64,000 nucleotides of DNA from Planktothrix agardhii NIES-204 (GTDB taxonomy: Bacteria > Cyanobacteriota > Cyanobacteriia > Cyanobacteriales > Microcoleaceae). The position numbers and the translations under genes were made by a program. Where the stretch lies: NCBI GenBank assembly GCA_003609755.1, contig AP017991.1, positions 4,265,001 through 4,329,000 of the forward strand. Direction: 5' to 3'. Positions 1 to 8,841 of the stretch are shown here, piece after piece (position 1 is the stretch's first letter; every line of letters starts with the position of its first letter). The notes under the pieces were generated by a model. It was not told the origin of the DNA and did not search any database. It worked only from the letters and a program-made list of their open reading frames with translations.

Positions 1-595
1 ATTGTAACTCCTGTAAAATAAACTGAGGTACTAAAATTTGACCTTCAATAAACCCTGTTTCTAACAAACTTTCAATCCGACCATCAATAATACAACTGGT
101 ATCAATTACTTTGGTATAAGCAGGTTTTAGAGTTCCTTCCGCCAATAACATTGAGTCTAAACTACCCGGATTAATAATTCTGAAAAATGCCCGTCCGTGG
201 GTATCCGCTAAATTAACGCCCGTAAACCCAAACATGGCACTACATAACAGTGCAAACAAAGGTTTCATAAACCCAAATTCCCTGGGAATAGGCAGTAAAA
301 ATAACGGTGCTAACATTAAATTAGCGACTAATAATCCAATCACCAAACCGATAGCACGGGTGATTAATACGTCAAGAGGCATCTGGCGAACTTGTTCTTC
401 TAGGCGACGATAGCTGGTTTGCACCACTAAACCCATTACGCCTCCGATTAAAGCGGTAAATGCACCCGTAACCGATCGCAGTCCTTCGATATTTGTGACT
501 TGATCGAGTACAGGTTTCGGAAGCAATTCAATGCCGTAGAAGCCCGTCCCAGCACCAGCTATTATGAATAAAATAATAATGATTGCATCTAGCAT
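1..595 (-). CDS. PIN/TRAM-domain membrane protein, YacL-like (N-terminal part; gene continues past the window start)
   Basis: An open frame begins at ATG 595 on the minus strand and runs off the window edge without a stop, giving 198 residues. Four hydrophobic segments (about 3-21, 42-59, 81-100 and 109-126) are followed by KVIDTSCIIDGR near residue 160, the first strand and catalytic aspartate of a PIN nuclease fold. Membrane-anchored PIN proteins with a C-terminal TRAM domain (Bacillus YacL type) are widespread in cyanobacteria, and a role in RNA cleavage is inferred from the fold. The remaining PIN acidic residues and the TRAM domain would lie outside the window. The neighbour hemW is divergent. 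Confidence 0.8.
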   Translation of the reverse strand, partial: MLDAIIIILFIIAGAGTGFYGIELLPKPVLDQVTNIEGLRSVTGAFTALIGGVMGLVVQTSYRRLEEQVRQMPLDVLITRAIGLVIGLLVANLMLAPLFLLPIPREFGFMKPLFALLCSAMFGFTGVNLADTHGRAFFRIINPGSLDSMLLAEGTLKPAYTKVIDTSCIIDGRIESLLETGFIEGQILVPQFILQELQ

Positions 596-764
596 GATTT
601 TAAGCCGATGGAAGTGGTTTGGAAATCCCGTTCAGGATATCCGTGGGTTTGTGTACCATTATATCTTCTGTGGGAAACCTAATCGGTATTTGACTGTGAG
701 GGAAAACCGACCCCACTTATTCTCCCGACTCCATTATTGTCTATAATCCCCCCAAACCCTTAAT

Positions 765-2045
765 ATGACTGATTCTTCTATTCTCACTAACACTCAATCT
801 CAACCCGGTTTTCCATCTTTAGAATCCCCCAGATCCGCCTATTTACATATTCCTTTCTGTCGTCGCCGTTGTTTCTACTGTGATTTTGCCGTGTCTGTAG
901 TAGGCGATCGCCAACATGGGGATAATTCTGCCATAATTCAAGACTATGTAAAAGTTTTATGTCAAGAAATTGCCCAACAATCCGTTTCTTCTAATATTTA
1001 TCCTTTAAAAACCGTTTTCTTTGGCGGTGGAACTCCTTCGTTATTATCGGTTAATCAGTTAGAACAAATTTTACATCTAGTAGATAAAAAATTAGGTATT
1101 TCTACAGATGCAGAAATTTCTATGGAAGTAGACCCCGGAACTTTCGATCAAGAAAAATTACAAGGTTTTCTGGATTTGGGGGTAAATCGAATTAGTTTAG
1201 GGGTACAAGGATTTCAGGATAAACTCTTACAATTAGCTGGGCGATCTCATACCGTTGATGATATTTTTTCAGCAATTAATATTATTGAAAAAACTGGAAT
1301 CAAAAACTGGAGTTTAGATTTAATTTCCGGTCTACCCGAACAAACCTTAGAAGATTGGGAATATTCCTTAAAAACCCTATTAAAAATTAACCCCAATCAT
1401 ATCTCGATTTACGACCTAATAGTCGAAGATAAAACACCCTTTTCTCGATATTATACTCCGGGTGAATTTCCCCTACCCACGGAAGAATCCACCGCCCAAA
1501 TGTATCGTTTAGCTCAACAACTTTTAACACAAGCTGGCTATGAACATTACGAAATTTCTAACTATGCCAAACCCGAATTTCAATGTCAACATAATTTAGT
1601 CTACTGGAAAAAACAACCCTATTATGGTTTTGGCATGGGGGCGGCAAGTTATCTTCAGGGTTATCGCTTAACTCGACCTCGAAAACGACAAGAATATTAT
1701 GCCTGGGTTAATGGTAATTATTCATACAATATTGCCGAATTTGTCGATACAACCCAAGAAAAACTATTAGAAACATTAATGTTAGGATTACGGTTAGCAG
1801 AAGGAATTAATTTAGAATATCTATCACAACAATTTGGAGCCGAAACCCTAGCCCAAATATTAACAATATTAATTACTTTTAAAAATCAAGGATTAGTTCA
1901 ATTTTTAGATACCCAAAAACAACCTATTTCTAACACCATTCAACCGCACTTAAATCAAGGTTTTATTCAATTAACAGATCCCGATGGTTTCTTACTTTCT
2001 AATCAAATTTTATCTACATTATTTGCAGAATTAAGTGATCTGTAA
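765..2045 (+). CDS. hemW: Radical SAM heme chaperone HemW (HemN-like)
   Basis: A 426-residue radical SAM protein. CRRRCFYC at residues 32-39 gives the three 4Fe-4S ligands (C32, C36, C39), and FFGGGTPSLL follows near residue 85. True anaerobic coproporphyrinogen oxidase HemN has a fourth Cys (CxxxCxxCxC); here the last position is Phe (CDF), which is the HemW pattern. HemW binds heme and inserts it into target proteins and is often misannotated as coproporphyrinogen III oxidase. The C-terminal part (about residues 290-420) matches the HemN C-terminal domain. A TATAAT box at 742-747 lies 18 bases before the ATG, so the transcript leader may be short. The downstream purF is convergent. Confidence 0.88.
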   Translation: MTDSSILTNTQSQPGFPSLESPRSAYLHIPFCRRRCFYCDFAVSVVGDRQHGDNSAIIQDYVKVLCQEIAQQSVSSNIYPLKTVFFGGGTPSLLSVNQLEQILHLVDKKLGISTDAEISMEVDPGTFDQEKLQGFLDLGVNRISLGVQGFQDKLLQLAGRSHTVDDIFSAINIIEKTGIKNWSLDLISGLPEQTLEDWEYSLKTLLKINPNHISIYDLIVEDKTPFSRYYTPGEFPLPTEESTAQMYRLAQQLLTQAGYEHYEISNYAKPEFQCQHNLVYWKKQPYYGFGMGAASYLQGYRLTRPRKRQEYYAWVNGNYSYNIAEFVDTTQEKLLETLMLGLRLAEGINLEYLSQQFGAETLAQILTILITFKNQGLVQFLDTQKQPISNTIQPHLNQGFIQLTDPDGFLLSNQILSTLFAELSDL

Positions 2046-2168
2046 CTTAGGTTATAGCAGTTGCCGCATCTATTAGGACATTCTTGAAAGCTAAAAGCTG
2101 CTCACAGCAAGTATTTACCTATAGCGAGATTGCCTATTCCCTATTCCCTATTGCTATACATCCTATTC

Positions 2169-2189
2169 TTTGTGTCTTTGTGGTTAAAT
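2169..2189. repeat. Dispersed repeat copy 1 (TGTGTCTTTGTGGTTAAAT type)
   Basis: The core TGTGTCTTTGTGGTTAAAT occurs here between hemW and purF and again at 3899-3917 and 27905-27933, always in intergenic sequence and in the same orientation. It is not palindromic. Confidence 0.65.
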
Positions 2190-2195
2190 AAAGAT

Positions 2196-2231
2196 AAAAA
2201 CCGGGTTTCTTAGGTCAAAAATCCGGTTTTT
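2196..2231. terminator. Stem-loop between convergent hemW and purF
   Basis: AAAAACCGGGTTT (2196-2208) pairs with AAATCCGGTTTTT (2219-2231), with one G-T pair and a 10-base loop. Both ends carry A/T runs, so the hairpin could terminate transcription in both directions. Similar ACCGGGTTTCT hairpins occur elsewhere in the window (about 39320-39400), so it may also be a member of a dispersed repeat family. Confidence 0.55.
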
Positions 2232-2262
2232 GGGGGCAAGTTTATAAATTATATTTCAGAAG

Positions 2263-3741
2263 TTAAACCGTTACCGATTTTTCCAAAATCAATTTAGATC
2301 GTTTTACCTTTTCAGGAATATCAATTGGATAATTCCCAGTAAAACACGCCGAACAGAAAGTATTAGTATCTTCCCGTGTCGCGATTAACATTCCTTCCCA
2401 ACTTAAATAAGCTAAAGTATCAACCTCAATCTGTTGACGAATTTCTTCCACTGATTTTGTTGCCGCAATCAATTGATCCTGACTATCAGTATCAATCCCA
2501 TAAAAACAAGGATGAGTCACCGGAGGAGAAGAAATTCTCATGTGAACTTCCTTAGCACCCGCATCCCGCAGCGCTTTCACAATTTTGCGGCTGGTCGTCC
2601 CTCGGACAATCGAATCATCCACCATAATCACCCGTTTACCTTCCAAGACATCCTTTAACGGGTTTAACTTCATCCGAATCCCCGACTCCCGCATACTTTG
2701 AGTCGGTTGAATAAACGTCCGACCCACATAACGGTTTTTAATTAATCCCTCAGCAAAAGGAATCCCAGACTCCTGAGAAAATCCAATCGCCGCCGGAATC
2801 CCAGAGTCAGGAACCCCGATCACAATATCCGCATCAATAAAGGATTCTCTAGCTAAAATTCGTCCGATTTCCAAACGATAACTATAGAGACTTTCGCCAC
2901 ACATCACACTATCAGGACGGGCAAAATAAATCATCTCAAACACACATAATTTCCGGGCGGGTTTCTGACTCCAGTGGAAAGAAGACATTCCTTCTTCTGT
3001 AATCCAAACCAATTCCCCCGGTTCCACATCCCGCAGATATTCCGCCCCAATAATATCTAATCCACAGGTTTCCGACGCCAAAACATACCGTTGCGGACTT
3101 GTCGGTAAAATTCCAATCACTAATGGTCGAATCCCATTCGGGTCACGAACCCCCATCATTCCTTTAGGAGTCCCAATCACTAAACTATAGGCCCCCTGAC
3201 ACTGGGTAAAAGCACTTAACGCCCCTTCTAACCAGTCTTTGCCACTATTGACTTCTGAAGCGATCGCTAAAGCAATCATTTCGCTATCGGTGGTGGTCAG
3301 AAAATCACATTCCCGCCGGGTTAATTCTGCACGCAATTCGCCCGTATTGACTAAATTACCATTATGTGCTAGAGCCAGGGAACCCAGGCGAGTTGAAACC
3401 ACCGCCGGTTGAGCATTCACCCGACGGCTTGATCCCGTCGTGGAATAGCGGGTATGACCGACAGCCAGATTCCCAGTTAACTCATTTAAAATATTTTCAT
3501 TAAACACCTGGGAGACTAATCCCATCTCCTTATGTAAATGCACCTTGTCGCCATCAAAGGTGGCAATTCCGGCGGATTCTTGGCCTCGGTGTTGTAGCGC
3601 ATATAGACCAAAATAAGTCAGTTTAGCGACATCCTCCCCTGGAGCATACACCCCAAAAACGCCACAGGCTTCTTCCGGCTTATCAGGTCGTTCGTGATCA
3701 ACCTGAGCAGAGTGGGTATCTAGGGAATCATTTGGAATCAT
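2263..3741 (-). CDS. purF: Amidophosphoribosyltransferase PurF
   Basis: First committed enzyme of purine synthesis: it moves ammonia from glutamine to PRPP to give phosphoribosylamine. The protein has 492 residues. The class II glutamine amidotransferase nucleophile is C26 in the motif EEACGVFG, so a 25-residue propeptide must be removed. The PRPP site is VIMVDDSIVRGTT in the C-terminal half. Cysteines in CVFEMIYFARPDS, HPCFYG and FCSACFTG match the 4Fe-4S ligands of the Bacillus-type enzyme rather than the E. coli type. purL lies 175 bases upstream on the same strand, so a purine gene pair is likely, although a repeat sits between them. Confidence 0.95.
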   Translation of the reverse strand: MIPNDSLDTHSAQVDHERPDKPEEACGVFGVYAPGEDVAKLTYFGLYALQHRGQESAGIATFDGDKVHLHKEMGLVSQVFNENILNELTGNLAVGHTRYSTTGSSRRVNAQPAVVSTRLGSLALAHNGNLVNTGELRAELTRRECDFLTTTDSEMIALAIASEVNSGKDWLEGALSAFTQCQGAYSLVIGTPKGMMGVRDPNGIRPLVIGILPTSPQRYVLASETCGLDIIGAEYLRDVEPGELVWITEEGMSSFHWSQKPARKLCVFEMIYFARPDSVMCGESLYSYRLEIGRILARESFIDADIVIGVPDSGIPAAIGFSQESGIPFAEGLIKNRYVGRTFIQPTQSMRESGIRMKLNPLKDVLEGKRVIMVDDSIVRGTTSRKIVKALRDAGAKEVHMRISSPPVTHPCFYGIDTDSQDQLIAATKSVEEIRQQIEVDTLAYLSWEGMLIATREDTNTFCSACFTGNYPIDIPEKVKRSKLILEKSVTV

Positions 3742-3898
3742 TTTACGGTTTTGCTCCTGATTGGCAAAGTCAGATAGTGGGATTTATGAATTAAGGCTAC
3801 TGGATAGCGCGAGTATAACTACTCAAAAGTTAACATTTTCTTAATCTTATCCCTTTTTAGCTGAAATCGCAAGAAAGTCTCGCGTCTGGAATCTTCTC

Positions 3899-3917
3899 TG
3901 TGTCTTTGTGGTTAAAT
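3899..3917. repeat. Dispersed repeat copy 2, touching the purL stop codon
   Basis: The sequence is the same 19-base core as at 2171-2189. Its last base is the first base of the purL stop codon (purL reads on the minus strand), so the repeat forms the immediate 3' flank of purL. Confidence 0.6.
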
Positions 3918-6328
3918 TAATCCTGACCATCCACCCTGCGTTCAATCGCATTAAAATAGCGATCGCCCATTTCTCCAAGATCAACCTCAATTAAACCCTG
4001 ATCATCAGCTAAAATCCTTAAAGGTTCAGATCCCGAACCCACAAAACCCAAGTTTTGCCAGATATCGTTTTCTTTCCCTAACTGTTGTTCTAAAAACCCT
4101 TCCCAAACCAACTGAGATTCAGGATGCACAGAAACCAGAATTCGTCCCCCTCCTTCTCCAAATAGAATATTATCCCAACGGACAGAAGGATTAGAACCTA
4201 AACCCAGCTTAACCGTCGCCCCTTTTTGGCCACTCAGACAAGATTCGGCCAGCGCCACCGCTAACCCCCCTTCAGCACAATCATGGGCCGATTTAATCCA
4301 ACCTTGACGAATACCTTCCCGACAGGCAGTTTGTACCTTTTGTTCTAACTCAAAATCTACCCTCGGAGGCTTACCCGCAATCGTACTATGCAACACCGCC
4401 AGATATTCCGACGCGCCTAACGTGGGTAAGGTTTTGTCATCCCCCAAAAGATAGATTAAATCCCCCGAACTTTGCCAACCTTGGCCACAAACCTTGGTTA
4501 AATCCGCAATTAACCCCACCATTCCCACCACCGGGGTCGGATAAATGGATTCCGGGTTCCCCTGTGCATCCAGGGTTTCATTATAAAGTGACACATTCCC
4601 CCCCGTCACCGGAGTATTCAACGCCTTACAGCCATCGGAAATCCCCCGACAAGATTCCGCCAACTGCCAATATCCAATCGGTTTTTCAGGACTACCAAAA
4701 TTCAAGTTATCCGTCACCGCAATCGGTTCGGCCCCCACACAACTTAAATTCCGGGCGGCTTCGGCTACCGTTGCCTTCGCTCCTTCGTAGGGGTCAAGAT
4801 ACACATACCGAGAGTTACAGTCTACTGTTGCGGCTAGTCCACAATAGACCCCCCTCAGTCCCCCCTTGGTAAGGGGGGAAGCCGGATCTTCATCTTCAAG
4901 CCCCCCCTTGGTAAGGGGGGGGTGGGGGGGTTCCAACGGCCTTAACCGAATCACCGCCGCATCCCCACCCCCAGGAACTAAAACCGTATTATTCTGAACT
5001 TGATGATCATATTGTCGATAAACCCAGCGTTTAGAAGCAATAGAAGGGGTATCTAATAGGGTCAATAATATTTGATTCCAAGATTGAAATTCCCCCTTAA
5101 TTTTAATTCCTGATATTGTAGATTCCGGTAAATTTTCCGGTTTCCATTGCCAAGCTATTTGAACATATTCTGGCGGTTCTGATAATATTTCTCGCGGATA
5201 TAATGGCGTATTTTCTGCTAAAGCATCCGCCGGAATTTCCGCAGCAATTTCCCCTTGAAATAAAATTCTAACTATTGGTTCAGCAATCACACTTCCCGCC
5301 ACAACCGCTTGTAATCCCCAACGATGGAAAATATCAATTAACTCCTGTTCTCGCCCTTTTTGAGCGACAAATAACATCCGTTCTTGAGATTCTGATAACA
5401 GATATTCATAGGCAACCATTCCCGTTTCCCGTACCGGAATTAAGTCTAAATCTAGCTCAATTCCTACCCCACCTTTTGCCGCCATTTCTGATGTTGAGCA
5501 GGTAATTCCTGCCGCTCCCATATCCTGGGCTGCCACCACCGCACCCGTTTTAAATGCTTCTAGACAAGCTTCCACTAAAGACTTTTCTAAAAACGGATCT
5601 CCCACCTGAACCGCCGGACGATCTTGAATCGATTCTTCACTTAATTCGGCACTGGCGAAACTCGCTCCCCCCATGCCATCTCGTCCCGTTGTTGAACCTA
5701 CATATAACACCGGATTTCCAATTCCAGAAGCACCAGATTTGACAATTTCTGGGGTTTCCATTAACCCAATTGCCATGGCATTAACTAGGGGATTTCCGTT
5801 ATAAGCTGGATCAAAATAAACCTCTCCCCCAACCGTTGGAACTCCGAAACAATTACCATAATGACTAATACCAGAAACCACCCCTTTAAATATTTGTCTA
5901 GTTCGGTCATCTTCTAATGAACCAAACCGTAAAGAATTTAACGCCGCAATTGGACGCGCTCCCATCGTAAATATATCTCTTAAAATTCCCCCCACTCCTG
6001 TTGCAGCTCCTTGGAATGGTTCAATAGCTGAAGGGTGATTATGGGATTCGATTTTAAAGGCAATATGCAGCCCATCACCAAAGTCCACAACTCCGGCATT
6101 TTCTCCTGGGCCAACTAAAATTCGCTCTCCCGTGGTGGGAAATTGTTTGAGCAGAGGGCGGGAATTTTTATAACAACAGTGTTCGCTCCACATCACCCCA
6201 AACATCCCTAATTCCGCTTTTTTGGGATGTCTTCCTAAGCGTCGGACAATTTCTTCATATTCTTCGGGTTTGATGCCTTCAGAGGCAATTTCTTCAGCAG
6301 AAAAGGGACAATTATTTTTGGTAGACAT
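3917..6328 (-). CDS. purL: Phosphoribosylformylglycinamidine synthase subunit PurL, with a repeat-encoded insert
   Basis: The protein has 803 residues and is the small PurL type that works with PurQ and PurS, converting FGAR to FGAM with ATP. The N-terminal motif [21 protein letters not shown] and the central TVGGEVYFD are family hallmarks. The frame has two homologous AIRS-like halves joined near residues 450-500. In that joint, residues about 467-494 carry two copies of PLTKGGL, encoded by two copies of a palindromic G/C repeat (4848-4930). The reading frame stays open through it, and the protein is longer than I would expect for this family. The start at 6328 is followed by [10 protein letters not shown], a normal N-terminus. 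Confidence 0.95.
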   Translation of the reverse strand: MSTKNNCPFSAEEIASEGIKPEEYEEIVRRLGRHPKKAELGMFGVMWSEHCCYKNSRPLLKQFPTTGERILVGPGENAGVVDFGDGLHIAFKIESHNHPSAIEPFQGAATGVGGILRDIFTMGARPIAALNSLRFGSLEDDRTRQIFKGVVSGISHYGNCFGVPTVGGEVYFDPAYNGNPLVNAMAIGLMETPEIVKSGASGIGNPVLYVGSTTGRDGMGGASFASAELSEESIQDRPAVQVGDPFLEKSLVEACLEAFKTGAVVAAQDMGAAGITCSTSEMAAKGGVGIELDLDLIPVRETGMVAYEYLLSESQERMLFVAQKGREQELIDIFHRWGLQAVVAGSVIAEPIVRILFQGEIAAEIPADALAENTPLYPREILSEPPEYVQIAWQWKPENLPESTISGIKIKGEFQSWNQILLTLLDTPSIASKRWVYRQYDHQVQNNTVLVPGGGDAAVIRLRPLEPPHPPLTKGGLEDEDPASPLTKGGLRGVYCGLAATVDCNSRYVYLDPYEGAKATVAEAARNLSCVGAEPIAVTDNLNFGSPEKPIGYWQLAESCRGISDGCKALNTPVTGGNVSLYNETLDAQGNPESIYPTPVVGMVGLIADLTKVCGQGWQSSGDLIYLLGDDKTLPTLGASEYLAVLHSTIAGKPPRVDFELEQKVQTACREGIRQGWIKSAHDCAEGGLAVALAESCLSGQKGATVKLGLGSNPSVRWDNILFGEGGGRILVSVHPESQLVWEGFLEQQLGKENDIWQNLGFVGSGSEPLRILADDQGLIEVDLGEMGDRYFNAIERRVDGQD
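4848..4930. repeat. Palindromic G/C-rich repeat inside purL (two cores)
   Basis: Two cores of the form CCCCCC-TTGGTAA-GGGGGG lie at 4860-4878 and 4901-4922, separated by a short non-repeat stretch and followed by a further G run. The core is the reverse complement of the CCCCCC-ATTACCAA-GGGGGG core tandemly repeated near 49.1-49.6 kb, differing by a few bases. It is translated in-frame within PurL. Confidence 0.8.
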
Positions 6329-6432
6329 CTATACAAGCGATCGCACTTTTCACCACAGCATTTCCCATTCTATCTTCTCCTCACTCAAAACTGATTTGAT
6401 TAAAAAAATTGCCGACTAGATAGGAGCTACCC

Positions 6433-6461
6433 TTGACAAATTCCCGCAGCCGTCGTATAAT
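6433..6461 (+). promoter_or_regulatory. Consensus sigma-70 promoter of tadA with overlapping inverted repeat
   Basis: TTGACA at 6433-6438, a 17-base spacer and TATAAT at 6456-6461 match both consensus hexamers exactly. GCCGT (6449-6453) and ACGGC (6468-6472) with internal GTAT/ATAC form an inverted repeat across the -10 box, a plausible operator. The predicted start of transcription (about 6468) is only about 9 bases before the first ATG. Confidence 0.75.
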
Positions 6462-6476
6462 GAGCATACGGCTAAC

Positions 6477-7013
6477 ATGGACATACACTTGATTAAAAAA
6501 TCAATATACAAACACAACCCCCCGATGTCTGGTTCCCCAAACCCAATTTTTAACAACTATTCCACCCATCAATATTGGATGAGTCGGGCTTTAGAATTAG
6601 CGCAACAAGCTGGAGAAGCCGGAGAAGTCCCCGTTGGAGCTATTATTATTAATCAGAACAATCAACTAATTTCCCAAGCCCAAAACCGCAAAGAAAGAGA
6701 CTGTGACCCCACCGCCCACGCCGAAATATTAGCCCTACGAGAAGCAGGAAAACTATTAAAAAATTGGCATCTAAATACCTGTACTTTGTACGTCACCCTT
6801 GAACCCTGTCCCTTATGTACCGGAGCCATATTACAAGCTCGTTTAGGGTTACTGGTTTATGGCGCCGATGACCCCAAAACCGGAACTATCCGTACCGTTA
6901 TCAACCTTCCCAATAGTCCCTGTTCTTATCATAAATTATCGGTTTTAGGTGGAATATTAGAATCTCCTTGTCGTCAACAATTACAATCTTGGTTTGCTCA
7001 AAAACGCAATTAA
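6477..7013 (+). CDS. tadA: tRNA-specific adenosine deaminase TadA
   Basis: Deaminates A34 to inosine in the anticodon of tRNA-Arg(ACG). The zinc site is complete: H81-A-E83 (catalytic Glu) and PCPLC with C111 and C114. Length is 178 residues from the first ATG. An internal ATG at 6525 would give 162 residues, closer to the usual TadA size, because the deaminase fold starts near residue 34. Neither ATG has a clear Shine-Dalgarno. The first ATG would be nearly leaderless from the promoter at 6433-6461, while the second would have a leader of about 57 bases. The identity is firm; the start is not. Confidence 0.9.
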   Translation: MDIHLIKKSIYKHNPPMSGSPNPIFNNYSTHQYWMSRALELAQQAGEAGEVPVGAIIINQNNQLISQAQNRKERDCDPTAHAEILALREAGKLLKNWHLNTCTLYVTLEPCPLCTGAILQARLGLLVYGADDPKTGTIRTVINLPNSPCSYHKLSVLGGILESPCRQQLQSWFAQKRN

Positions 7014-7144
7014 ATAGACAATAAAAAAACTGTCCTAATCACGATCAATAAAACCCTTTAAACTGTTTAAAATCCAGTTAAGAGGTTTATTCAACCTGCG
7101 AAAACCGTTATGCTCATCTTTGATCTAATCAATCTTTTGCAAAA

Positions 7145-7819
7145 ATGTCCATATCTACAAAAGAAACACAGGTTAATTCTGACGTTTCTCCCTTGCTGGC
7201 TGCAATTGTTTATCCCTTGGGACGACATCTGGTTTTACCATTTTATTTTAAATCCTTGGAAGTCATCGGCCAAGAAAATCTTCCCCGACAAGGCCCTATT
7301 ATTTTAGCACCAACCCATCGTTCCCGTTGGGATGCAATTATGATTCCCTTTTCCACAGGTCGCTATGTCACCGGGCGGGACTTGCGGTTTATGGTTACGG
7401 TTGATGAAATGAAAGGACTACAGGGGTGGTTTATTCGTCACCTCGGTGGGTTTGCAATTAATCAAAAACATCCGACTATTTCTACGATTCGTTATGGCGT
7501 GGAATTGCTACACCAAGGAGAAATGTTAGTGATTTTTCCAGAAGGAAATATTTTTCAGGATGACCAAGTTCACCCCCTAAAATTAGGACTGGGACGTTTA
7601 GCCATCCAAGCGGAAACTAGCCAGGAACATTTAGGAATTAAGATTGTCCCGATTTCTGTACGCTATAATCCGATTATTCCCTGTCGAGGTTCTAGTGTTA
7701 AAATAAAAATCGGTACTCCCTTATCTGTGACTGATTATTGTCAAGGTTCAGCCAAAAAAGATGCTCAACATCTGATTCAAGATTTACAATTAGCACTGAA
7801 CCAAATTGATCAACCCTAA
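7145..7819 (+). CDS. 1-acyl-sn-glycerol-3-phosphate acyltransferase (PlsC family)
   Basis: A 224-residue acyltransferase with the catalytic HX4D box as HRSRWD (near residues 59-64), the substrate-binding FPEGN near residue 138, and a hydrophobic N-terminal stretch that would dock it on the membrane. PlsC adds the second acyl chain to lysophosphatidic acid in phospholipid and glycolipid synthesis. It follows tadA by 131 bases on the same strand. Cyanobacteria have several PlsC paralogues, so no specific symbol is given. Confidence 0.85.
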   Translation: MSISTKETQVNSDVSPLLAAIVYPLGRHLVLPFYFKSLEVIGQENLPRQGPIILAPTHRSRWDAIMIPFSTGRYVTGRDLRFMVTVDEMKGLQGWFIRHLGGFAINQKHPTISTIRYGVELLHQGEMLVIFPEGNIFQDDQVHPLKLGLGRLAIQAETSQEHLGIKIVPISVRYNPIIPCRGSSVKIKIGTPLSVTDYCQGSAKKDAQHLIQDLQLALNQIDQP

Positions 7820-7861
7820 GTGTTATAATTATAACTACTTTTAATTAATAAGCTGTTAAGC

Positions 7862-8284
7862 ATGATGGACTCTAGCTTGAATTTTAAGCCCGGTCAAATT
7901 GTGGGATTAAATCATCAAAACAGTTGTTTGTATGCAGAAGTAATTCAAGTTGTCGAAGTTCGGGGAGTCTGTTGGGTAAGACCTTTGATGTTAATTCAAG
8001 GATTATCTGAATATCCAGAAGACAATTTTTCGAGTTTTGGTCTTACCCCGGAAACCTTTATTTTATCTGATTTACGCCAAAGTCCTGATTTAATTTGGCC
8101 AACACATTTATTTAGGGCTGCTTTGGATACGGAAGTTATTACTTTCTTAGCACAGTTAGAGTCTCCAGAGGCTAATTATCCTGGACTTAAACGAGTCAAT
8201 ACTTGTTCTGCTCACCAACAACTGCAAGATTTTATCGGTCAGGTTTGGCGAGCTTCTGCTAATATTTTTGATTCTAATCGTTAG
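7862..8284 (+). CDS. Conserved cyanobacterial protein of unknown function (140 aa)
   Basis: A 140-residue soluble protein with no signal peptide or membrane segment. It begins with a compact beta-rich stretch (FKPGQIVGLNHQNSCLYAEV, then QVVEVRGVCWVRPLML) that looks like a small barrel, followed by a mixed C-terminal half. It follows the PlsC-like gene by 42 bases and probably shares its transcript. The start may be the first or second Met of the MM pair at 7862. I recognise it only as a type common next to housekeeping genes in cyanobacteria and cannot name a function. Confidence 0.65.
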   Translation: MMDSSLNFKPGQIVGLNHQNSCLYAEVIQVVEVRGVCWVRPLMLIQGLSEYPEDNFSSFGLTPETFILSDLRQSPDLIWPTHLFRAALDTEVITFLAQLESPEANYPGLKRVNTCSAHQQLQDFIGQVWRASANIFDSNR

Positions 8285-8336
8285 AATACAAAACCCTGTT
8301 TATTGTTGCATCTCGAAATTTTTAAATCCCAAGCTA

Positions 8337-8531
8337 TTAATGGCTAGAAACTAAGCGAATACGCCCAGCATCCATTTCTTCCATTAATAATTCTAAGGCT
8401 TCATAATCGACATCGGAAACATAACCCAGTCGGGTTAATTCTGTATTAATCGCATTTTCAATTTCAGGAGTCAGACATCTAAAATAGAGAGCTTTTTCAA
8501 CCAGTTTACGAATCATATTCGTTGCTGACAT
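8337..8531 (-). CDS. Small conserved cyanobacterial protein (64 aa)
   Basis: A 64-residue acidic, mostly helical protein (KLVEKALYFRCLTPEIENAI, then ALELLMEEMDAGRIRLV). It is convergent with the gene ending at 8284 and ends 52 bases from it. Its composition and codon use look like real coding sequence, and no competing gene overlaps it. Function unknown. Confidence 0.6.
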   Translation of the reverse strand: MSATNMIRKLVEKALYFRCLTPEIENAINTELTRLGYVSDVDYEALELLMEEMDAGRIRLVSSH

Positions 8532-8841
8532 AGTAGGTACGGATAACTCGCATATTTTTATTATGTTATAAATAGTGATTTTTATTTGTGATCATATCCT
8601 TTTATTTGAAGTGATCTTTATCACTTAATATATGGGAACTTTGGTAACATTTATTTAGTCCCAATTTCATCTACCTTGAGATAGATTTTCAGTATATTTT
8701 AATACGTTTGACCCAAAAGTTATTTTAAAAAATTAATTGTTTTTTAGGTTTCGTCCTCAAATATTTGATTACACGGTACTGCTACAATCAACACGATGGC
8801 AACATCAATGGTAATCTTAAAATATTGTCGTTATTAATAGG
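8532..8841. promoter_or_regulatory. AT-rich divergent intergenic region with a short inverted repeat
   Basis: These 310 bases separate the divergent genes at 8531 and 8842. AAGTGAT (8609-8615) and ATCACTT (8620-8626) form a 7-base inverted repeat with a 4-base gap, the only clear ordered element. No coding frame is visible. Confidence 0.45.

Noticed and set aside
765-2045. Coproporphyrinogen III oxidase HemN
   Set aside because: The fourth Cys of the HemN CxxxCxxCxC motif is replaced by Phe, the HemW pattern.
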